This document shows positions 35,253 to 44,178 of a stretch of DNA of 64,000 bases, in pieces. Positions within the stretch are counted from its first letter, which is position 1; the number at the start of each line of letters is the position of its first letter. Under the pieces are notes generated by a model that ran no database searches, was not told the DNA's origin, and saw only the letters and a list, made by a program, of their open reading frames with translations. Source of the stretch: Cohnella silvisoli (lineage in GTDB: Bacteria > Bacillota > Bacilli > Paenibacillales > Paenibacillaceae); assembly GCF_021190915.1 (NCBI RefSeq), contig NZ_JAIOAP010000004.1, positions 124,001 to 188,000 of the forward strand, read 5' to 3'. The position numbers and the translations under genes were made by a program.

Positions 35253-36176
35253 TCAAGCGTTCCATAGGGTGAGATATTTTCCTTTCCACTTCGCTTTGCT
35301 CCCCCAGACCACCCAGGGAACGGTGAGAACCGGTTTGCTGCGGGTCAGATCTTTGTAAGTCAAGGTTGGCGTCACGGCGCACCAATGGAGCAGTTGGCTG
35401 AAGACCGGGGCATGGCGGAGTTTTAAGTTCAACCGGAAACAAAACTCGTCTAAATAAGCCTGCAAATGTTTGGCCCCGATGCCATTAAACGTAAAGTTCA
35501 GCCACGCGGTCACCTTCCACTTGATGGGGTTCAAAGCGGGGTGAAGTTTGCCGCGCGAAACTGTCACGGCCTCTCCATCCGTATGATCGTTTACGAACGC
35601 TTGGACGCCAGGTTTTTCAATCCACCTCAACGCGTTATTCACATGGCTGGGATCCGGTTGTTTGATTTTGACCTGCTGAGGCTCGTCTCGCTCGTCGAGA
35701 GATCCGCCGATCAACAGCGGCTGCTGGGCCTCGCTATAATACGTGTAACCGTAAGAGATAGGGTCAACTCGCACAACACCCGTGAGCGGGTCGGCTTCAT
35801 CGGCTTGTTGCAGGGCATGGCGGATTTTTCTTGCGATGAGCCACGCGGTCTTATAGGTGACCTGAATCACTTGTGACAGGCGGGAGGCGCTGATGCCGGA
35901 AGGCCGGGAGATGAGAAACATCGCTTGGAACCAGCGGGTCAACAAAGTGGGGCTGCCTTCCATGATGGTGCCGGCGATGACAGACGTCTGATGGCGACAG
36001 GAGCAGCATTCGTAGAGAGGCAGTCTGCGCGTACGGATGAGATAAAAGTGAGGATGAAGACAAGTCGGGCAACAGAAGCCGTCCGGCCATCTGGCTTCGA
36101 ACAGCGCCTCGGCGCAAGCCTGCTCGGAGTTGAATTGCTGGCAGAATGCCTCGAAGGTCAGATGATCCGGAAACAT
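35253..36176 (-). CDS. IS1595-like transposase family protein, copy 2
   Basis: A 307-residue protein with zinc ribbon FCCPTCLH ... YECCSC, the shared block RTRRLPLYEC, WFQAMFLISRPSGI and TYKTAWLIARKIRHA, and the C-terminal GIGAKHLQAYLDEFCFRLN. The first catalytic Asp may be kept (VRVDPI) and a second in HTDGEA, but the last position reads NPIK, where the family has N-x-[IV]-E. AGGAGGGG precedes ATG 36176; an in-frame extension to 36428 only translates the flanking repeats. Clear paralogue of the copy at 16.7 kb but well diverged in the C-terminal half. Confidence 0.82.
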   Translation of the reverse strand: MFPDHLTFEAFCQQFNSEQACAEALFEARWPDGFCCPTCLHPHFYLIRTRRLPLYECCSCRHQTSVIAGTIMEGSPTLLTRWFQAMFLISRPSGISASRLSQVIQVTYKTAWLIARKIRHALQQADEADPLTGVVRVDPISYGYTYYSEAQQPLLIGGSLDERDEPQQVKIKQPDPSHVNNALRWIEKPGVQAFVNDHTDGEAVTVSRGKLHPALNPIKWKVTAWLNFTFNGIGAKHLQAYLDEFCFRLNLKLRHAPVFSQLLHWCAVTPTLTYKDLTRSKPVLTVPWVVWGSKAKWKGKYLTLWNA

Positions 36177-36194
36177 GTATGCCCCTCCTAAAAT

Positions 36195-36244
36195 AGAACA
36201 TTTGTTCTTATTCTCATCATACCAAACGTGCGTTCTATTTTCAA
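36195..36244 (-). promoter_or_regulatory. Sigma-A promoter with two LexA-like boxes, copy 2
   Basis: On the minus strand: TTGAAA (36244-36239), a 17-bp spacer, TATGAT (36221-36216). AGAACGCACGTTTG (36236-36223) lies in the spacer; AGAACAAATGTTCT (36208-36195), a GAAC-N4-GTTC palindrome, follows the -10. Box centres are 28 bp apart, the same as at copy 1. Confidence 0.7.
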
Positions 36245-36292
36245 GAGGCATCGGGTAAAATTTCAACGTTCCGGGTTTGTTTTCAGAAGCAT

Positions 36293-36416
36293 GAACAAGG
36301 GTTTTCCCCCTTATCGGATGGGATAATGGTACGTTTTCGCGGAAAGGAGGTAGGGGAGGCTGCGGTGGTCCTGTTTTCCTTCTGATGCGGGGGGATAAAG
36401 GTACGTTTTGGCGAAC
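36293..36416 (+). repeat. Right-end repeat pair of copy 2
   Basis: Two direct copies, 36293-36342 and about 36370-36416, share TTTTCC...GAT..GGGGGATAA[TA]GGTACGTTTT[CG]GCG. The GGTACGTTTT cores start at 36328 and 36400, 72 bp apart, close to the 74-bp spacing of the right pair in copy 1. Both are inverted relative to 35021-35058. Confidence 0.8.
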
Positions 36417-36662
36417 AGCCGCAGGCATGAACAGGAATGCCGGACCGGTCGACCCCCAGAATTACAAGGGAGTTCATGGGTATGATTGCTTTATTACGGA
36501 TATCCGCCAAAAGTAAAAGGGCCGGTGGCAGTACTCCCGGTTGTTCTTAATCACCCTCGAGCGAGAGAAGGCCTAATCTGAATGAACTTACCAACTAAAG
36601 GAAACCGTAGAAGGGTCAGTAAACATAGCCACTAAGAAATTAACTTCACATGGAGGCAGAGC

Positions 36663-37913
36663 ATGCGTGTAATTAAGAAAGCTTGTTTGGTAATGGCGGC
36701 GATGACCCTTCTCCTCTCGTTGGGGAACTTAACTGCCTTTGCGGCTAAGCCGCCGCTTTCCCTTAAAGCGGCATTCGTGCGCGGAGGAGATTTGTGGATC
36801 AAGACAGGCGGCGTCGAGCAGAGACTGACCAAGGGACAATATATTCGAAGCCCGAAATGGTCAATCGATGGGAAGTGGATCGCCTATACAAGGGGGCAGG
36901 AGGGGCGGGAAGTATGGCTGTGGCACGTCCCAACAGGACAAAATCATCTTGTTACCTCAGCAGGAGATGGGAGCTATCAATGGGCTCCGAACCAAGATAT
37001 TGTAGCCTTTGTGGCAGAGCAGAAGCTGAACTGGATCCATCCGGATAAACCGGACAAACCGGTGGAAGTTGCGCCTGGCATCGGCAATTACTCTTGGTTG
37101 CCAAACGGAAGCGGGTTTATCGCTTCGACCGCCGCGGAATTGCTCCCAAGCGGTTGGACACAGGTTCGTATTCTGGAAATCCCTTTAACGGACAAGGCAG
37201 ATCCGAAGTCAATCAAAACCCTGTACGTGCTCCCTAAGCAATCCAACGGCTTCTTTGCCGTGGGCACAAGCATCTTCAAGTTTTCGGCAACGGGGCGGTG
37301 GATTGCTTTCTTGGCAACGCCTACGGCATCTTTATCCGCCGACAGCAACACCTTATGCGTGTTGTCGTCAGACGGCGCTGTTTTCAACAAGGTCGATGAG
37401 ATGGCTAACAACGACCAGTGGTTTAATTGGGCAGAACAAGACAATACGTTGGCTTATATCGGAGGCGTCGGAAGGGAGGCCACGAGCAATAAACAGCTCA
37501 AGGTAATCGAGGTTCCCGACGGGAAACCCGTCTCGTATACGCCTTCGGGATTTGTAGACCAGAGCTTCACTTGGCAAGGCGCTAAGAGTATAGTTGTTTC
37601 AAGAGCTAAGGAATTGCAAGCGTCTAGCGGTACTGCCGCCAAGCCGTTTCCGTTCTTAGTCGAGGTGAAGCCGGACAAAGAGCGGAGCAAACGCGTGACG
37701 CAACCGTCCAATGCCCAGGGCGATTTCAATCCCCAATTTCTTTCGAAGCCGCAGCGGCTTACATGGGTCCGGTCAAATAGAACGACTGCTAGCGTCATGG
37801 TAGCGGAAAAAGAGGGCAAACAACCCTCTGTCTGGATCACCAACATCGATCTAGGGGCTAACTTTAACGAGCAGTGGAGATGGAGCGACGTTCTAAGCTT
37901 CTATTCGCGATAG
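36663..37913 (+). CDS. Secreted TolB-like beta-propeller protein
   Basis: A 416-residue exported protein. The signal peptide (about 28 residues) ends with FAAKP and has no lipobox, so it is released or wall-associated. The body has repeated PD40/WD40-like blades such as RSPKWSIDGKWIAYTRG, SYQWAPNQDIVAF, NYSWLPNGSGFIAS and FSATGRWIAFLA. No catalytic motif is visible; such propellers are usually scaffolds. GGAGG lies six bases before ATG 36663. Monocistronic. Confidence 0.8.
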   Translation: MRVIKKACLVMAAMTLLLSLGNLTAFAAKPPLSLKAAFVRGGDLWIKTGGVEQRLTKGQYIRSPKWSIDGKWIAYTRGQEGREVWLWHVPTGQNHLVTSAGDGSYQWAPNQDIVAFVAEQKLNWIHPDKPDKPVEVAPGIGNYSWLPNGSGFIASTAAELLPSGWTQVRILEIPLTDKADPKSIKTLYVLPKQSNGFFAVGTSIFKFSATGRWIAFLATPTASLSADSNTLCVLSSDGAVFNKVDEMANNDQWFNWAEQDNTLAYIGGVGREATSNKQLKVIEVPDGKPVSYTPSGFVDQSFTWQGAKSIVVSRAKELQASSGTAAKPFPFLVEVKPDKERSKRVTQPSNAQGDFNPQFLSKPQRLTWVRSNRTTASVMVAEKEGKQPSVWITNIDLGANFNEQWRWSDVLSFYSR

Positions 37914-37949
37914 GGAGTTAACGATCAAGACCAACGCCTAATTCGTGAA

Positions 37950-37992
37950 GAGTAACCTTGCTTCGGCCTTCGAACTGCGGGCGGGGTTACTC
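37950..37992. terminator. Inverted repeat between convergent genes
   Basis: GAGTAACC (37950-37957) pairs with GGTTACTC (37985-37992) across a 27-base loop. No T-run is seen. The position between two gene ends suggests a terminator. Confidence 0.4.
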
Positions 37993-38004
37993 GGAACGAA
38001 TAGA

Positions 38005-39000
38005 CTAAATCCGCACGAGCTTACGATCATCCCGGTCCCAACGCCAAACATCATGATTTCCCTGTAGATGAACGCCGCCGAACCAAGTATCGATACCGTT
38101 CAGGGATAACCAATCTTGGTCTTCGGCTACAATGTGACTGCCCAGATCCGTAAGCCGTATGCGGGTGTTTAGAAAATCGTCTGCAGATTGAGAATACTTC
38201 GGAAATATCACGTCATTGTTGACAAGGATTAAAGGGTGAGATCCTTGCGACATTCGGCGTAAGCTGAGCCAATATTGCAAATCTCCCATTCCAAGCTCAT
38301 GCAGCTTGTCGCCTACACGTTGAAAAAATTGCAGCGGCGTGTCATAACCTTCAAGCAAATATTCGAGAGTCGTTTGTTCGACGATCCCAAGCCCGTTGCG
38401 AGCGGATGGGTAACGATTCAATTGGAGTTGGAAAGTATTATGCAAATAAGGAAGCGCGCTCGTATCCTCATGAAGTAAAGACAACAAATCTCGCGGCTCC
38501 GTTGAAACGTAAGCCTCCCAAGCTTTTTTCCCAAGACTTAGTTCTTCTTGCCCGACCTCGTGCCGCTTGCTCGCCAAAGAAGATAACTGTCCGACCGACA
38601 ATTGTCCCATCCCACGGAAAACCTCAATACCCGGATAGTCCCCGATACAAAGCAAGCTTAGCTTGGTGTTGCCGAGAGTTTGGCTGGAAAACCAATGAAG
38701 AAGGTAACCTAACATCGTTTGGTCGAACAGATCATGCTCAAACCACAACACGACTTCCTCGTAATCTGTAAACTTCGCTAACCTTTTTTCCTGAGCCTCG
38801 CTTGAGCTAACCCATTCTTCCCGGGGAATTCCGAGCTCGCGCTCCAAGTAATTAGCCCGGATATTCCGATGCTCTGCTGATCTAGGCTGCAAGAACAATG
38901 GGCCTTCCGTATAAATTTCTCTCCACACCAAGATATCGCCATGAATCGCGGCTTCCTTCAGTTTATTTGCTACGGAGTCGCCGTTTACGATATGAAGCAT
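38005..39000 (-). CDS. DUF1835 domain-containing protein
   Basis: A 331-residue cytoplasmic protein. The start MLHIVNGDSVANKLKEA and VWREIYTEGPLF are the DUF1835 hallmark; LWFEHDLFDQTML and LLCIGDYPG follow. The family's function is not established. ATG 39000 is chosen because AAAGGGGAT lies nine bases before it and it starts the conserved domain; the frame is open to 39087. Monocistronic, divergent from the MBL-fold gene. Confidence 0.8.
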   Translation of the reverse strand: MLHIVNGDSVANKLKEAAIHGDILVWREIYTEGPLFLQPRSAEHRNIRANYLERELGIPREEWVSSSEAQEKRLAKFTDYEEVVLWFEHDLFDQTMLGYLLHWFSSQTLGNTKLSLLCIGDYPGIEVFRGMGQLSVGQLSSLASKRHEVGQEELSLGKKAWEAYVSTEPRDLLSLLHEDTSALPYLHNTFQLQLNRYPSARNGLGIVEQTTLEYLLEGYDTPLQFFQRVGDKLHELGMGDLQYWLSLRRMSQGSHPLILVNNDVIFPKYSQSADDFLNTRIRLTDLGSHIVAEDQDWLSLNGIDTWFGGVHLQGNHDVWRWDRDDRKLVRI

Positions 39001-39182
39001 TCGATTATCCCCTTTATCAAGAGTGTGAGCGAGACCTTTATGAAGCTTATTATCGGCTTTAATCGGATGAGTGGCAACAAGTTGCAATTGGATTTCGTGT
39101 TCAATTCGGTATACGATATTCGTAATGGAATATGAGGCTTAAGCAGACGGCCCGATTATGCTGCGGAAAGAGGTTGGCTAAG

Positions 39183-40283
39183 ATGTGGATTGCAATCTTT
39201 ATTATTGTCGGAATAGTTGCTGCGGGTTATCTCATGGTGAGAAATTATCCTGCCCTCGGTGGAACAGCGTCGCCGGATCGGCGAATTGAAATCGACCAAT
39301 CTCCTAACCGATCCAAAGGGAAGTTTGTTAATCAAATTCCAACGCCAATGGATATGAACCTTCGGTCGACGATCAAAGTCCTTTTCCAATTCATTAAAGG
39401 AAATCCTAAAGGGAAGCCAATCACGCCCATTCAAGCTGTACCCTTGCCGCGGCACCTCATAGAAACCAAAGGAAATAAGCAACCGACCGCAACATGGTTT
39501 GGTCATTCGGCGATATTGCTGCAATTAGACGGTAAAACGCTGTTCATAGATCCGATGTTAGGCAAATCGCCTTCTCCGTTCCCGCTATTCGGAGGGCGCC
39601 GCTACAGCAAGCAATTACCGATCGAGATCGAGGATCTTCCTTCCATCGATGCCGTCCTTCTGTCGCACGACCATTACGATCATCTGGATTACGGCTCGAT
39701 TAAGAAGATGAAAAATAAAGTCGGCCACTTCTTCGTCCCGCTCGGCGTAGGAGCGCACTTAATCCGGTGGGGCGTAGACCCGGCTAAGATTACGGAGCAC
39801 GACTGGTGGGATGAGTTCGAATTTGCGGGGCTCACTTTGGCGAGCGCGCCGGCGCGTCATTTCTCGGGCAGGAACGTCGGCGATAGGGACACGACTTTGT
39901 GGTGTTCTTGGGTGATTATGGGGGAGCAGGCTAAAGTCTTTTTCAGCGGAGACAGCGGTTATGGGCCTCATTTCGCGGAAATCGGGGAGAAATACGGACC
40001 GTTCGATCTAACTTTCATCGAATGCGGGCAATACGACGAACGTTGGTCCGCGATCCATATGTTGCCTGAGGAAACCGTACAAGCGAATCTGGATGTCGGA
40101 GGGAAAGTGATGATACCGATCCACTGGGGTGCTTTTACGCTGGCGTTGCACGATTGGACCGATCCTGTCGAGCGTGCGACTAAAGCCGCGAAAGAACGGA
40201 AAACCAACCTATCTACTCCTAGAATCGGAGAAACCGTCCTGATCGCTTCTCCGGCGTATCCTAATTCTGCATGGTGGAGATAG
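39183..40283 (+). CDS. Membrane-anchored MBL-fold metallohydrolase
   Basis: A 366-residue protein with one N-terminal membrane helix (about 2-21) and then a beta-lactamase-fold domain with SHDHYDHLD as metal site, FSGDSGYG and a late His in PIHWGAF. It resembles the NAPE-PLD/UlaG-like group, which acts on phosphodiesters or lactones. ATG 39183 follows AGAGGTTGG; an upstream frame to 39132 has no ribosome site. The next gene starts about 80 bases on. Confidence 0.85.
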   Translation: MWIAIFIIVGIVAAGYLMVRNYPALGGTASPDRRIEIDQSPNRSKGKFVNQIPTPMDMNLRSTIKVLFQFIKGNPKGKPITPIQAVPLPRHLIETKGNKQPTATWFGHSAILLQLDGKTLFIDPMLGKSPSPFPLFGGRRYSKQLPIEIEDLPSIDAVLLSHDHYDHLDYGSIKKMKNKVGHFFVPLGVGAHLIRWGVDPAKITEHDWWDEFEFAGLTLASAPARHFSGRNVGDRDTTLWCSWVIMGEQAKVFFSGDSGYGPHFAEIGEKYGPFDLTFIECGQYDERWSAIHMLPEETVQANLDVGGKVMIPIHWGAFTLALHDWTDPVERATKAAKERKTNLSTPRIGETVLIASPAYPNSAWWR

Positions 40284-40362
40284 GAAGCGCGAAGAGGAGC
40301 CACAACTGGTGAAATATGCTAGAATGGGCTTACAAATGTCTGTCCAGATGGGGGAGAACAAG

Positions 40363-40983
40363 GTGAGTGATCATTCCGTTCCGGAAACACAACATCAAGT
40401 GACCTTACAGAGCGATGACGACAGAAAAATCAACCACTACGAAAAAGTAAAGGAAGACGTCAGAAGCGAGATTAAGATGCGGATTAAGCAAAGGGACTAT
40501 TTTGCGATCCAATTGGTTATTATGCTGGTGCTTCTTTGTGCGGTCGGTTTTGCGGACAAGGGGTATACGCAAGTGCTGATCGTCGCTCCGTTGTTATCCG
40601 TATTTTACACGATGCTGATTTTACATAGTTATCGGAAGCATGATGCATTAGCGAGGTATGCGAGGGATGTGCTCGATCCTCAATTAGCGGAGTTATGCCA
40701 AATCGATCCGGCGCACGAGTGGCATTCTTTCGATTTCAAGACAGCTAAATCCGGCGTTCTTAGAGTCTTTTACCTCTGGGCGATGTGGGTCGTTTGTTTG
40801 GGATCAATGACCTTCCTGTGGTTTAATGCGGCTTCCGGCTTTAGGCAAACCATCTCTATCTTCGCAGGCGTGTACATTCTAGCGATGCTATATATAACGT
40901 TGTCCTTCATGGGCGATGCGGAAGTGCGAAGAAAAGCAAAACATAAGGGATCGCCCCATAACTCCGGCGTGTACTTATCATAG
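40363..40983 (+). CDS. Unrecognised membrane protein with two hydrophobic pairs
   Basis: About 206 residues. A charged N-terminus is followed by hydrophobic pairs at about 60-105 (FAIQLVIMLVLLCAVGFAD, VLIVAPLLSVFYTMLIL) and 150-195 (WAMWVVCLGSMTFLWF, TISIFAGVYILAMLYITLS), so four membrane helices. GTG 40363 has GGGGGAG six bases upstream; GTG 40309 is in frame with a weaker site. The alkyltransferase-like gene follows after 16 bases, probably in one transcript. I do not recognise the family. Confidence 0.6.
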   Translation: MSDHSVPETQHQVTLQSDDDRKINHYEKVKEDVRSEIKMRIKQRDYFAIQLVIMLVLLCAVGFADKGYTQVLIVAPLLSVFYTMLILHSYRKHDALARYARDVLDPQLAELCQIDPAHEWHSFDFKTAKSGVLRVFYLWAMWVVCLGSMTFLWFNAASGFRQTISIFAGVYILAMLYITLSFMGDAEVRRKAKHKGSPHNSGVYLS

Positions 40984-40999
40984 AAGGAGGGAATGTTCG

Positions 41000-41329
41000 A
41001 TGCAGCCTTTCACGGAACAAGTGATTCAGATCATCAAGAGCATACCGGAAGGTTATGTCATGACCTATGGCCAAGTTGCGGAGCAGGCGGGAAGCCCAAG
41101 GGGGGCCAGGCAGGTCGTAAGGATCTTGCACTCGCTAAGCGCGAAGCATAACCTGCCTTGGCATAGAGTCGTGAATGCGAAAGGGGAAATCGCGATCCAG
41201 GAAGGGGAAGGGCGATACATGCAGCAGCTCTATCTGGAAAATGAAAACGTCGAGATCGGCTTGGGCGGCCGCATCGACTTGGATGTCTATCGATTTATTC
41301 CGCAGCCGGCCTCCGTTCAAAAAGCTTAA
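41000..41329 (+). CDS. Alkyltransferase-like protein (ATL), PWHRV variant of MGMT
   Basis: A 109-residue DNA-binding protein of the O6-methylguanine-DNA methyltransferase fold. GARQVVRIL carries the Arg finger. The active site PCHRV is replaced by PWHRV (Trp54), so it cannot accept an alkyl group. ATL proteins bind O6-alkylguanine and hand it to nucleotide excision repair. GAAGGAGGG precedes ATG 41000. Its last 35 bases overlap the 3' end of the convergent pepT gene. Confidence 0.88.
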   Translation: MQPFTEQVIQIIKSIPEGYVMTYGQVAEQAGSPRGARQVVRILHSLSAKHNLPWHRVVNAKGEIAIQEGEGRYMQQLYLENENVEIGLGGRIDLDVYRFIPQPASVQKA

Positions 41330-42536
41330 CGATCTCGATGATCACGTTAGTCGCTTTAATCATCGTGTCTACCGAGACGTATTCGTATCTTCCGTGGTAA
41401 TTCTCGCCGCCCGTGAATATATTCGGCGTCGGCAATCCCATATAAGACAACTGGGAGCCGTCGGTCCCTCCACGGATCGGCCGAATGATCGGCTCGATGC
41501 CCAGGTTTACCATTGCTTGATGGGCGATATCGACGATTTCTTTGACAGGCTCGATTTTCTCGCGCATGTTGAAATATTGGTCTTTGAGTTCCAGTAAAAT
41601 TCGTTGTTCCCCGTAAGTCTCTTGCAATTCCTCCACTATGCTAATAAGCTCGGCCTTTCTCCCGTCAAACCGTTCCCGATCGAAATCCCGAATGATGTAG
41701 TGAAGCTTCGTTTCCTCCACATCGCCTTGTATGGAAATCAAATGGAAGAACCCTTCGTAACCTTCGGTATATTCCGGAGCTTCTTCCGCCGGCAAACGGT
41801 TGTTGATTTCCATCGCGATCTTCGCGGAGTTAACCATCTTGCCTTTCGCTGTACCTGGATGAACGATTTTGCCCGTACAGGTTATTCGAGCTACAGCCGC
41901 ATTAAAGCTCTCGTACTGCAACTCGCCAAGCGGACCGCCGTCCATCGTATAAGCATAGCTAGCGTTGAAAGCTGCAACGTCGAAGCGATGAGGGCCTCTT
42001 CCGATTTCCTCGTCCGGCGTGAAGGCGACTCTGACTTTGCCGTGTTTGATTTCCGGATGTTGGATCAAATAAGCCATCGCGGTCATGATTTCGGTCATGC
42101 CGGCTTTGTCGTCGGCGCCTAACAATGTCGTTCCGTCCGTCGTGATTAAGGTTTGGCCTTTATAATCGGCGAGCTCCGGGAAGTCCCGCGGCGACAGGAC
42201 GATGTTCTGCGCTTCGTTCAGGACGATATCCTTGCCGTTGTAGTTGTTGACGATTTGCGGGTTAACTCCCTTGCCCGTGAAGTCGGTTGCCGTATCGATA
42301 TGGGCGAGAAATCCGATCGTCGGCACATTGTTGTCCGTATTGGCTGGCAAAGTGGCCATGACGTAACCGTTGGCGTCGATCGTGACTTCCTCCATGCCGA
42401 TTTGCTTAAGCTCCTCGACCAGCATCCGGCCAAGCGTTAATTGACCTTCGGTAGTCGGGCAAGTCTGGCTGCTCTCATTGGACTGCGTGTCCACCTTTAC
42501 ATAAGAAGTAAATCTGGCTATGATCTCATTTTTCAC
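41295..42536 (-). CDS. pepT: Peptidase T (aminotripeptidase)
   Basis: A 413-residue M20-family cytosolic peptidase that releases N-terminal residues from tripeptides. Zinc ligands and catalytic residues appear in [35 protein letters not shown] and [10 protein letters not shown]. Length matches the family. It is convergent with, and overlaps, the alkyltransferase-like gene by 35 bases. Upstream is the divergent EamA gene. Confidence 0.94.
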   Translation of the reverse strand: MKNEIIARFTSYVKVDTQSNESSQTCPTTEGQLTLGRMLVEELKQIGMEEVTIDANGYVMATLPANTDNNVPTIGFLAHIDTATDFTGKGVNPQIVNNYNGKDIVLNEAQNIVLSPRDFPELADYKGQTLITTDGTTLLGADDKAGMTEIMTAMAYLIQHPEIKHGKVRVAFTPDEEIGRGPHRFDVAAFNASYAYTMDGGPLGELQYESFNAAVARITCTGKIVHPGTAKGKMVNSAKIAMEINNRLPAEEAPEYTEGYEGFFHLISIQGDVEETKLHYIIRDFDRERFDGRKAELISIVEELQETYGEQRILLELKDQYFNMREKIEPVKEIVDIAHQAMVNLGIEPIIRPIRGGTDGSQLSYMGLPTPNIFTGGENYHGRYEYVSVDTMIKATNVIIEIVKLFERRPAAE

Positions 42537-42667
42537 GTTGGGCTCAGCTCCTTGATGCTATTTTACCAAAGTTCCGAATGGGTTTGAAATCATCGGCAAG
42601 ATGGCGGCTATGGCGGGGGAAGGTTATACTTATCGTAGTTAGTTCACAACAGGAAGAAGGATCACCA

Positions 42668-43555
42668 TTGCCGCGTCTTGTCTATGTTGCGCTTATTATG
42701 CTAAGTCTCATTTGGGGCGGATCGTTTTATTTTATCAAAATGCTGCTTCACGACTTCGGACCTTGGACGATCGCCTTTCTTCGTTCCGGTTGCGGATTAA
42801 TTATCGTCGTGCTTATTATGCTTGCGCTTAGAAAACCGTTCGGATTCCGGGTCATTCCATGGTTCCCCATGATCGCGATGGCTCTGATCAACACCGCAAT
42901 TCCTTGGTCCCTCATTGCCTTCAGTGAAACGCATCTGTCCAGCAGCATGGCGTCGATTCTAAACGCGACGACACCGGTATGGACGATCGTCATTGGAATT
43001 GTACTGTTCAGGCATGGATCGACCCGAAACCAGTGGTGGGGTATCGCCGTTGCTTCGGTGGGCTTGATCGTGTTGCTTGGCTTAAGGCCCGGATCTCCCT
43101 TGTCCGTTGATAAGATCGGACTCGTCTGCATGCTTTGCGCCACGTTCTGCTATGCCATCGGGTCGCAGTTATCGAAACGTCTGCTCATGGGCTACTCTAT
43201 GTATCAGATAAGCTTCGGCACGCTGCTAACGAGCATGGTTGGAAGCGGCGGCATGGCTTTCGCGACGGAATCGTTCAGCATATCGGACCTATTTCCCGCA
43301 ACTAACGTTCCTATGCTTATTGGTTTGGGCGCATTTGGATCGGGGTTTGCTTATATTCTGTTTTACTACATGGTTCAGAAAGGCAGCGCCGAGTTTGCGA
43401 CGATGGTCACCTATCTGGTCCCTTCCACGGCTTTAATATGGGGATATGCTTTGTTAAACGAAGAGATCAAATGGAACATGTTGGCAGGGCTATTCATTAT
43501 ACTTGGGGGTGTATTCCTGGCGGGCAGGAAATCCGCATCGAACAAAAACGCATAA
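42668..43555 (+). CDS. EamA/DMT-family transporter
   Basis: About 295 residues with ten predicted helices in two EamA repeats (LIWGGSFYFIKMLL near the start, ALLNEEIKWNMLAGLFIILGGVFL at the end). It is likely an exporter of amino acids or other metabolites. TTG 42668 is chosen because AAGGAT lies at correct spacing and the first helix begins at once; an upstream frame to 42578 adds 30 residues of unlike composition. Monocistronic. Confidence 0.82.
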   Translation: MPRLVYVALIMLSLIWGGSFYFIKMLLHDFGPWTIAFLRSGCGLIIVVLIMLALRKPFGFRVIPWFPMIAMALINTAIPWSLIAFSETHLSSSMASILNATTPVWTIVIGIVLFRHGSTRNQWWGIAVASVGLIVLLGLRPGSPLSVDKIGLVCMLCATFCYAIGSQLSKRLLMGYSMYQISFGTLLTSMVGSGGMAFATESFSISDLFPATNVPMLIGLGAFGSGFAYILFYYMVQKGSAEFATMVTYLVPSTALIWGYALLNEEIKWNMLAGLFIILGGVFLAGRKSASNKNA

Positions 43556-43684
43556 AACCATCCTGAATAGCCTGAAATTCTATCGCGCGTTGTCTGAAAG
43601 CTGGGGGACGTGAATAGAATATAAGGCGACTTCCGAAATGAAAGCGCAAACAAACTGGATCCTAATGCAGGATAGCAGGGGGCG

Positions 43685-44178
43685 ATGGAAATGGGAACGC
43701 GTTTGTTGTCCGAGTATTTAATCAAGAAATACAATCCGCATCTGAGATATGTGCGAGTCCATACGAGCGGGAAAACAAGGCGACCTTATATGCATGGAAC
43801 GATGATCTGCAATTGCCGGATAAAGACGTCGAAACGTTAAAGCGATTCGTTTCCGGATATTTGCCCTCTTATGTTTGTTTTCAGATTAAAGCCTATTCCA
43901 TGATACAGGTGGATAGAGTACCGCAGGAATACGAGTTGCCGGACAGCATCGTACAGACGGCTATGATGAGGGACTTAGATCAATACGGTATCGCCGCTGC
44001 CATTAATAGCATGCTCGCAAGCGGCGGGATGGCGTTCAGCAGGTACGATATAAATACGGGAACGCTGCATTTCAATCTTCATACGACAACCGTCGTAACG
44101 GAGGTAGAAAAGGAACTCATTAGCAGGTATCTCTCGGAGATCATTCCGCTTGGCTTTCATTGCGAGGTTAGTTATTAA
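43685..44178 (+). pseudogene. Hypothetical protein gene with a frameshift
   Basis: ATG 43685 (AGGGGG upstream) opens a frame reading MEMGTRLLSEYLIKKYNPHL and on to VRVHTSG. At GGGAAAAC (43769-43776) the sensible reading moves to the -1 frame (NKATLYAWNDD ... HCEVSY), stopping at 44178. The second frame has no ATG or GTG start of its own; TTG 43813 is its first possible start. Joined, the product is about 164 residues with no domain I recognise. Either a one-base indel or slippage is possible. Its end overlaps the convergent bicupin gene by 11 bases. Confidence 0.6.

Larger units (their letters stand above)
35021..36416 (-). mobile_element. IS1595-like element, copy 2, with inverted repeats
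   Basis: A second transposase-like gene (35253-36176, minus) flanked by a repeat family different in sequence from that of copy 1. One copy is at 35021-35058 and two inverted copies are at 36293-36342 and 36379-36416. The left copy matches the outer right copy at 28 of 38 positions. A separate 43-bp tandem repeat (35062-35147) lies inside the left end. Limits are those of the outermost repeats; no target duplication was recognised. It sits between two unrelated genes. Confidence 0.55.

Noticed and set aside
36177..36428. N-terminal extension of the copy 2 transposase to 36428
   Set aside because: The extension translates the promoter and the flanking repeats (it gives two similar NVPLS-containing peptides), and a strong AGGAGGGG site lies before ATG 36176.
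43769..43776. Programmed -1 frameshift site
   Set aside because: The zero-frame codons are GGG AAA ACA, which is not a canonical X-XXY-YYZ heptamer, and no downstream stimulatory stem was evident; a plain indel is simpler.
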